Positions 5,093 to 9,595 of a stretch of 9,595 nt of DNA are shown here, piece by piece (the stretch's first letter is position 1; each line of letters opens with the position of its first letter). This DNA comes from CAZITB01 sp964542055. Its GTDB lineage: Bacteria > Planctomycetota > Phycisphaerae > Sedimentisphaerales > CAMDDF01. Location: positions 1 to 9,595 of the forward strand of contig CAZITB010000107.1 in the NCBI GenBank assembly GCA_964542055.1, written 5' to 3'. The position numbers and the translations under genes are program-made. The notes under the pieces are model-generated. The model had not been told where the DNA came from and made no database searches. It saw only the letters and a program-made list of their open reading frames with translations.

Positions 5093-6733
5093 ATGCTTAA
5101 TTTATATCACAAATCACTGTTGCCAATAGCAATTAGTGTACTTTTATCAGGTTGTATGTCCGTTGCAGAAATTGTTGCCGTCTCAAACGGCGACACTCGT
5201 CCCCTGGTTAGAGAATTTGGCGAAAAAACACCTCCGGAGACTATTGTCACTAACAATGACTATGCCGCATTTAGCAAAAAAATTCTTTGGACCGGAGAGC
5301 AATCATTTAAAGAAAGTGTAATTAGCGCAGCATCGAAAGTCTCTCCTGACAGTAAACTATACTCATGGGTTGAAAAATTTTTCTTTGAAGAAGTAATTAA
5401 AGAAGTGGCAAAAGACCCTATGCGTTTTCGTAGTAAAGAAGATCTTATAGGCTTTTTTCAAAGATTATCTAAGGCCTATAATTTAGGAGATGGAGCAAAC
5501 TATTTGTTATCTTATTCAAGATGGAATAAAATTAAAAAAACCGTTGAATATTCGCTGGATGAATACGAACAAATACTCTCTTCTCGTTATGCAGAACTCT
5601 ATGCGGCATACTTTAAATCGCAAATGTTGCAAGATCCAGGCGATACATGGAAAAATATTAAAAATGCTGGATCATATATCACCGCTAGTCCAACCTATAA
5701 AATCATTGATAAAAAAACTAGGAATGCAAAAAAAATATCGAATGCGATGGGGGGTGATGCGGATTTGTCTTCTTGGGCTAAAGTAAAACAGTACCTAGCA
5801 CAAGCACCAAGTATGGAAGATTTTGCGGAGGCTAAAAAGCTATCACAGGAATTTAACGACAATGTGGACTTAAGCAATGCAGATAAAGTCAAACAGTATC
5901 TTGCACAAGCACCAAGTACTGAGGAGGTTGCGAAGGCTAAAAAGATATCTCAAGCACTTGATGATAATGCAGATTTGAGTAGTTCAGATAAAGTCAAACA
6001 GTATCTTGCACAAGCACCAAGTACTGGGGAGGTTGAAAGTGTACGCCTTGATAGGCTGGGGGCAAGACTATTTCTCTTAGAAGAAGGAAAAATAGCTAAC
6101 AAAAAGGTACAGGATGAATTCGGAAATGAATCTACAAAAAGAATCTGCAAAATAGATGATGTTTTGAAGAATTTATATGACAATGGCAGGATACGTGATG
6201 GCTTAGCTGCTTATCATGCGGCAGTTGTTCATGAAAAAGGGTCTGATGAAAATGAATATCGGTTACCATCAAGGCACCTCGCCAATGCAACCCTTCAAGG
6301 ACTTGGAACCAGTTTGCCACAGTTTGACATTGTGACAACAAACACACAGCGTGAAGATGCACAAACCACAATAAGAATCAACAACCATGCACTTTTAGCA
6401 AAAATTGTTCGTTACGTAAGAAGACCTGACAGTGAGGACACTCGTGCATCACGGGCTCTTGTATACGGGGCTTTTCTTGCGTCACAAGGATTTGCGGTTG
6501 AGCTTAACGAAAAAGATGATTGTGCTCTAAAACACGCAGACGATATTTGGTTAGCAGTTTTTTTATATACTATAAACAATATTGATGTTCCCGAAAATAG
6601 AACATTTATTAGGATTATGTACGAGTCAAATTTGTCAATCCGGGAAAAAACTAAATTGATTATGGATCTACCAGGAGTTTCAAGTGCCTTCAAAGCCACA
6701 CAAAAATACTACAAGTCATTGCAAAGGAATTAA
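5093..6733 (+). CDS. Large lipoprotein with three 35-residue repeats
   Basis: The preferred start is ATG 5093, behind GGGAG (5080-5084); an in-frame TTG at 5078 would only add five residues. The 546-aa product begins with a type II signal peptide and lipobox LLSGC (Cys21 lipidated). Residue +2 is Met rather than Asp, which by the E. coli Lol rule would favour the outer membrane. A helical region follows (about 75-205). Three tandem repeats of 35 residues (212-246, 247-281, 282-316) share the core KVKQYLAQAPS. The C-terminal part (about 317-546) is globular, with no enzymatic motif that I recognise. It lies between two small membrane proteins and the winged-helix-like gene, all with 0-1 nt gaps. 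A role in an envelope complex, attachment or surface exclusion is possible but unproven. Confidence 0.82.
   Translation: MLNLYHKSLLPIAISVLLSGCMSVAEIVAVSNGDTRPLVREFGEKTPPETIVTNNDYAAFSKKILWTGEQSFKESVISAASKVSPDSKLYSWVEKFFFEEVIKEVAKDPMRFRSKEDLIGFFQRLSKAYNLGDGANYLLSYSRWNKIKKTVEYSLDEYEQILSSRYAELYAAYFKSQMLQDPGDTWKNIKNAGSYITASPTYKIIDKKTRNAKKISNAMGGDADLSSWAKVKQYLAQAPSMEDFAEAKKLSQEFNDNVDLSNADKVKQYLAQAPSTEEVAKAKKISQALDDNADLSSSDKVKQYLAQAPSTGEVESVRLDRLGARLFLLEEGKIANKKVQDEFGNESTKRICKIDDVLKNLYDNGRIRDGLAAYHAAVVHEKGSDENEYRLPSRHLANATLQGLGTSLPQFDIVTTNTQREDAQTTIRINNHALLAKIVRYVRRPDSEDTRASRALVYGAFLASQGFAVELNEKDDCALKHADDIWLAVFLYTINNIDVPENRTFIRIMYESNLSIREKTKLIMDLPGVSSAFKATQKYYKSLQRN
5726..6040 (+). repeat. Three 105-bp in-frame tandem repeats
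   Basis: Units are 5726-5830, 5831-5935 and 5936-6040, each encoding 35 residues beginning with AKK(I/L)S. Units 2 and 3 share 42 identical consecutive bases (5880-5921 and 5985-6026), including synonymous positions, while unit 1 has diverged. This points to a recent duplication or gene conversion of the last two. Copy number could vary between strains without breaking the frame. Confidence 0.9.
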
Positions 6734-7381
6734 ATGAGAGTTTCAAATGAGATAATGCAAATAGACAAGACAAACATGAACAATGATGCATTTTGTATTA
6801 TGCTGTGGTTCTTAAAAGAACGACAAGGGGTTTATACACTCTCGCAAATATCAAAAATCATCAAAAACAAAAACAGAAGAAGTCATGACTATATCAGAAA
6901 TACCTTGCAGTGTTTGGGTGGTACTTATTATATTGGGTTGTTGAAAACAAATCCTTATAAGATTAAACTTTTTAACTATTTCGATATTTTTGCTGATGTT
7001 GTCCGCTTCCAAATAAGCGATGAGTTACAGCGAGCTCAGGATAATGCTCTTAGTTTTACTGGCTTTGATTTCAAAAAGCTTAGAAAACTTGGTTCTACGG
7101 AAGCATCTATGTTTTATTATTTTCAGTCGACTAATCGAAAGGTTGCACTTGATTATCCATTTTTGAAAGCAATAGGAAGTAAACAGTATAGTTTGTTAAA
7201 AAAATCAGGACAAAAGAGAATTAATTCTCATCTTTTGAAAAATAGACTTAAAGAGATTGAGAGTAAACTTGATACCATAATTAACGTCGATATTGAACGT
7301 ATAAATAAAACATATTTTTTGACATTTTATAACTCCGAAGCACGACATCTAGCTGAAATAGAAATAGATTGGAAAGACTGA
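6734..7381 (+). CDS. Putative winged-helix DNA-binding protein, possibly Rep-like
   Basis: A 215-aa soluble protein starting on the base after the lipoprotein stop, with AAAGGA at 6723-6728. Residues about 17-80 read as a winged helix: helix FCIMLWFLKER, helix TLSQISKIIK, recognition-like helix RRSHDYIRNTLQCL, wing YYIGLLKTNPYKIKLF. A second half (about 115-205) contains SMFYYFQSTNRK, then LKNRLKEIESKLDTI and a strand-turn-strand INVDIERINKTYFLTFY. This order recalls the two-winged-helix layout of Rep_3 plasmid initiators. I place little weight on that: there are no iterons nearby, and its position as last gene of a membrane operon is more typical of a regulator or partner. A terminator follows. 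Confidence 0.7.
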   Translation: MRVSNEIMQIDKTNMNNDAFCIMLWFLKERQGVYTLSQISKIIKNKNRRSHDYIRNTLQCLGGTYYIGLLKTNPYKIKLFNYFDIFADVVRFQISDELQRAQDNALSFTGFDFKKLRKLGSTEASMFYYFQSTNRKVALDYPFLKAIGSKQYSLLKKSGQKRINSHLLKNRLKEIESKLDTIINVDIERINKTYFLTFYNSEARHLAEIEIDWKD

Positions 7382-7404
7382 TCTAGTTAATCCTTAAAAA
7401 AGCC

Positions 7405-7431
7405 CAATGGGCTTCGTCCCATTGTTTAATT
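7405..7431 (+). terminator. Rho-independent terminator closing the lipoprotein operon
   Basis: A perfect 7-bp stem CAATGGG (7405-7411) / CCCATTG (7418-7424) with loop CTTCGT is followed by TTTAATT and preceded by an A-run (7396-7401). It begins 24 nt after the stop of the 215-aa gene and ends before the next TGTGTATA box. Confidence 0.8.
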
Positions 7432-7471
7432 CAATAATCATTTCTTCGATTACCTTCTTAATACCTAAAAA

Positions 7472-7500
7472 TGTGTATATGAGTAGAGCGTCACTGCTCA
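7472..7500 (+). promoter_or_regulatory. Promoter-like TGTGTATA box, copy 4, with hairpin
   Basis: TGTGTATA (7472-7479) is followed at once by a 7-bp hairpin TGAGTAG-AGCGTCA-CTGCTCA (7480-7500, one G-T wobble), with a shorter alternative GAGC-GTCACT-GCTC. The downstream sequence differs from copies 1-3, yet the box-then-hairpin order is kept. It lies between a terminator and the second 114-aa gene, where a promoter is needed. Confidence 0.6.
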
Positions 7501-7522
7501 AATTATTATAAAAGGATCTAAT

Positions 7523-7867
7523 GTGAAAATTACAATACACGAAGATAATCTGGAGTTTATTCGTAGCGCAGCAAAGCGTCAGGGAATGAACGTAGAAGAG
7601 TTTATCAATGCTTCTGTTGGTTGGATTATTGAAAATGGCTCAGCAGCGGCATCAATTGAGCGTTTAGAAGAATTTATTACCAGCCAAATGAATGTGTCAA
7701 TATCGGAAATAGCTGTTAACAGTTTTGCTCTTAGAAATCAAGTGGCATCATTACATGCCGATATCAGCAATTCTTCAGAGAGAGCAATCGAGGCTAGTGA
7801 AAAAGCTACTGATGTAGGGGTCTCTACGGTATATGGTGATGATGCTGTAAACGATGAAAACGATTAA
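7523..7867 (+). CDS. Putative ribbon-helix-helix-like small protein, paralogue B
   Basis: A 114-aa protein starting with GTG behind AAAGGA (7511-7516). The start is supported by alignment with paralogue A (both MKI). An ATG two bases upstream is followed directly by TGA and cannot encode it. N-terminal layout: strand MKITI, helix EDNLEFIRSAAKRQG, helix VEEFINASVGWIIENG, as in a ribbon-helix-helix fold. The conserved block is FALRNQVASLHADI (68-81), then SERAIEASEKATDVGVSTV and an acidic tail DDAVNDEND. Identity to paralogue A is about 30% by hand and concentrated in the C-terminal half, so the conserved surface may bind a shared partner rather than DNA. The 445-aa gene follows 20 nt later. 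A regulator, antitoxin-like or chaperone role is inference. Confidence 0.74.
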   Translation: MKITIHEDNLEFIRSAAKRQGMNVEEFINASVGWIIENGSAAASIERLEEFITSQMNVSISEIAVNSFALRNQVASLHADISNSSERAIEASEKATDVGVSTVYGDDAVNDEND

Positions 7868-7887
7868 CAAAGCCGAAGGATTATTTT

Positions 7888-9225
7888 ATGTTTAATTCAG
7901 ATCCAATCTTGTCATCTAAACAAAATAAACCAATGAGTTTTGCTCCATCTCCTGAAATGACGCAAAGTGCCCTGGTGGGAGGAGTTGGTCCAACTCCTGG
8001 TGTTTCACATAATAGCCCAATAGGTGGGAGTGTGGGCAATATTTTTGGTTCTGGTTCAGTTGGGGTGACTAACCAAATTGCTGATGTACGCATTGGCAAA
8101 GATGCGGAAAATGCTTGGAGTGAAGGTATGCGAAAAGTAGATGAATCCAATCGTAAAAAATCATCTTCTCCGAGATTGAATAGCAAAAATAAATTTTTCG
8201 GTAATCTAGATAAGTTTGCTGGATCTTTAGGGGCGGGTATCGGTGCGAGTGCAGCCGGCAGCTTTGCTTTGCAAGCTGTTGCGGCCGGTGGGGTGGCAGC
8301 TCTTGCTAGTCCTATGGCAATCGGAATAGCTGCTGCAGCACCGGTTATTAGTGGAGCTGCGGCAATGGCTTTAACAAAAAGTGGAAAAGAAATTAGTAAG
8401 ATAGCTGTGAAATCTGCACTTAAATCATTTGATAAGAAATTTCATCCGAAACACACAAAAACAATAAAAGAGATGGAAGGATCTAAAAGCAATCCACAAA
8501 CAAAGCGATCTTTTGCAAAAAATGAAGGATATAAGCGTCAACTTAACAAGCTTGAACATTTTGTAAAAAACGGCGAAAATAATGATGCAAAATTGCTCGC
8601 GCGTGATTTGTTGGCTTCAAAACTTTCTGGAAAGCAGTTAAAGCAAGTTTCAGCGTTGAATGCCAAAAATGCTATCAATCAATCATTTACAGATGGTAGG
8701 GCACTAAATAAAAAATCTATTGATAGATACATTGCATCTCAAGTAAGATCATTGCCAAAGTCTTTAGGGAAATCAAAAATAAAAAAAATTAATGCGTTTC
8801 AAAAAGCTGCATACTCTAATGAACTAAATAGAAAGAAACATGCTTATGAAGTTACACTTGATAATAAAAGAACTGGAATCTCAAAACAGAACAATACCTT
8901 TACAATGCAGCTAAGTAAGCAAAAATATAAAATCAGTCAAAAGATTAACAGTGCCTATAAAAAATTTGTGGGTAATCTGAAAAATGGTTCCGTTCATTTT
9001 AAAGCTAAGTCTTTTTCAGGGCATGAAGAGAAAACCAGAGAAAAAAGTGCAAATTTGAATAAAGCTGCAGCTTCAAAAAGCAAAAGACTGACTCAAGAAA
9101 ATAAGGATAAAGACTTTAAAAAACAAGCTGAAAATAAACAGCAGCAGCAACAAGAAAAACAGAGCCAAAAGCTGCAAGTGCAGCGGGAAAAGGTCTCTTC
9201 GGGAAAGGACGAAAGGGGCCTGTGA
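7888..9225 (+). CDS. Lysine-rich 445-aa protein with Gly/Ala hydrophobic core
   Basis: Residues 1-100 are Gly/Ser/Pro-rich and probably disordered (GGVGPTPGVS, GGSVGNIFGSGSVGV). Residues about 109-162 are a long Gly/Ala-rich hydrophobic stretch (e.g. LGAGIGASAAGSFALQAVAA) like a glycine-zipper or two short membrane-inserting hairpins. From 165 to 400 the protein is very basic and helical. The C-terminal 45 residues are Gln-rich (KQQQQQEKQSQKLQVQ) and coiled-coil-like. There is no signal peptide. This layout is seen in secreted effectors, pore-forming proteins and DNA-associated proteins, and I recognise no family. The start follows AAGGA (7877-7881), 20 nt after paralogue B, so they are probably co-expressed. 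G+C by hand is about 28-32% in sampled rows up to 9120 but rises to 58% at 9181-9240, so the 3' end may have another origin. Confidence 0.78.
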   Translation: MFNSDPILSSKQNKPMSFAPSPEMTQSALVGGVGPTPGVSHNSPIGGSVGNIFGSGSVGVTNQIADVRIGKDAENAWSEGMRKVDESNRKKSSSPRLNSKNKFFGNLDKFAGSLGAGIGASAAGSFALQAVAAGGVAALASPMAIGIAAAAPVISGAAAMALTKSGKEISKIAVKSALKSFDKKFHPKHTKTIKEMEGSKSNPQTKRSFAKNEGYKRQLNKLEHFVKNGENNDAKLLARDLLASKLSGKQLKQVSALNAKNAINQSFTDGRALNKKSIDRYIASQVRSLPKSLGKSKIKKINAFQKAAYSNELNRKKHAYEVTLDNKRTGISKQNNTFTMQLSKQKYKISQKINSAYKKFVGNLKNGSVHFKAKSFSGHEEKTREKSANLNKAAASKSKRLTQENKDKDFKKQAENKQQQQQEKQSQKLQVQREKVSSGKDERGL

Positions 9226-9239
9226 GGACAAGGCCCTTT
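9212..9239 (+). terminator. GC-rich hairpin over the end of the 445-aa gene
   Basis: AAAGGGGCCT (9212-9221) pairs with AGGCCCTTT (9231-9239) with one bulged G; the stop codon lies in the loop. An alternative, exclusive pairing is AGGGGC (9214-9219) with GCCCCT (9244-9249). No U-run follows, so termination is uncertain; a translational or attenuation role is equally possible. Confidence 0.4.
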
Positions 9240-9297
9240 CAGCGCCCCTGGCATAGGCGACTAAAAGCAATAAATAATTCAAAAGGAGGTGGTAAAA

Positions 9298-9595
9298 ATG
9301 TCTCGCAAATCAGAGAAATGGGGCGATAAAATCAATGAATCGTTCCGCTCAAACCGCTATCGCGCGGTTGAAAAAATGGAGCATGAGACGGAGATGCGCG
9401 TCAAAGCTTTTTTCACTGAAAACTTTATCTACTTGCTGCCTTTCGGCCTATCGGTCGTCGGCTGGTGGATCTTCACCATGTGGAAAAATTCGCAATTGAC
9501 GTATGGTCAAGAGTATTCCGCTTTTCAACCTATCGGGTTAATCCCGATTTTGATTGGTTTGGGGCTAACAATCTTCGCTTTTTTGTACGTTAAAC
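9298..9595 (+). CDS. 3'-truncated two-TM membrane protein
   Basis: ATG 9298 sits behind a near-perfect Shine-Dalgarno (AGGAGGT, 9284-9290), and the frame is open to the window end (99 residues). Residues 1-42 are charged and cytoplasmic-looking (MSRKSEKWGDKINESFRSNR). Two hydrophobic segments follow: about 43-61 (IYLLPFGLSVVGWWIFTMW) and about 78-98 (IGLIPILIGLGLTIFAFLYV), with a short ~16-residue loop between. Local G+C (about 48%) and the strong ribosome site match the genes at 1-1579, not the AT-rich block before it. Two N-terminal membrane helices with a short periplasmic loop would suit a VirD4/TraD-type coupling protein, but the ATPase part, if any, lies outside the window, so this is only a guess. 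Confidence 0.75.
   Translation, partial: MSRKSEKWGDKINESFRSNRYRAVEKMEHETEMRVKAFFTENFIYLLPFGLSVVGWWIFTMWKNSQLTYGQEYSAFQPIGLIPILIGLGLTIFAFLYVK

Noticed and set aside
5726..6040. CRISPR-like array
   Set aside because: The repeats are 105-bp in-frame coding units without spacers, inside an intact lipoprotein gene.
7382..7522. Replication origin next to the Rep-like gene
   Set aside because: No iterons, DnaA-box cluster or AT-rich repeat array is visible; the region is explained by a terminator, the TGTGTATA box and a hairpin.
1580..9297. Terminal direct or inverted repeats marking insertion ends
   Set aside because: I compared the sequence around 1580-1640 with 9200-9297 and saw no shared repeat; the insertion idea rests on composition and context only.

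Overview
The window comes from a Gram-negative bacterium. It encodes a trimeric autotransporter adhesin with a YadA-type membrane anchor, a second outer-membrane beta-barrel, a lipoprotein with a clear lipobox, and several Sec signal peptides. I cannot name the genus. Base composition and Shine-Dalgarno sequences would fit Campylobacterota or an AT-rich Pseudomonadota. All supported genes lie on the + strand, tightly packed, with no intergenic gap over 300 bases.

Layout. (1) 1-1579: three tightly linked genes (a 5'-truncated coiled-coil-like protein, a 91-aa single-pass membrane protein, a 350-aa exported protein). Together with (5) they look like one backbone operon: they overlap or have short gaps, have strong Shine-Dalgarno sites, and sampled rows are about 48% G+C by hand count. 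The envelope-spanning character suggests a conjugation or secretion locus, but no family is recognised with certainty. (2) 1580-3112: an inverted repeat, a promoter-like site, a 5'-UTR hairpin and the YadA-like adhesin. The adhesin's signal peptide lies in a different reading frame from its body. (3) 3113-4562: an outer-membrane barrel gene, a ribbon-helix-helix-like 114-aa gene and a 96-aa lysine-rich gene. (4) 4563-9225: an operon of two tiny membrane proteins, a 546-aa lipoprotein with three 35-residue repeats and a 215-aa winged-helix-like protein, closed by a terminator; then a second unit with a paralogous 114-aa gene and a 445-aa lysine-rich protein with a Gly/Ala-rich hydrophobic segment. 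Sampled rows from 3.3 to 9.1 kb are mostly 28-33% G+C. (5) 9298-end: start of a two-TM membrane protein, again about 48% G+C.

The simplest reading is a roughly 7.6-kb surface-remodelling cargo module sitting between two genes of a mobile-element backbone. Its units share a promoter-like TGTGTATA box followed at once by a hairpin. Two of the leaders are near-identical 62-nt copies, and two divergent paralogous putative DNA-binding proteins each precede a different partner gene. This suggests a small coordinated regulon of envelope proteins (adhesin, porin-like barrel, lipoprotein and membrane complex), possibly controlled by the paralogous small proteins. The regulation and the purpose (mating-pair contact, surface exclusion, attachment) are inference; the repeated architecture is directly visible.
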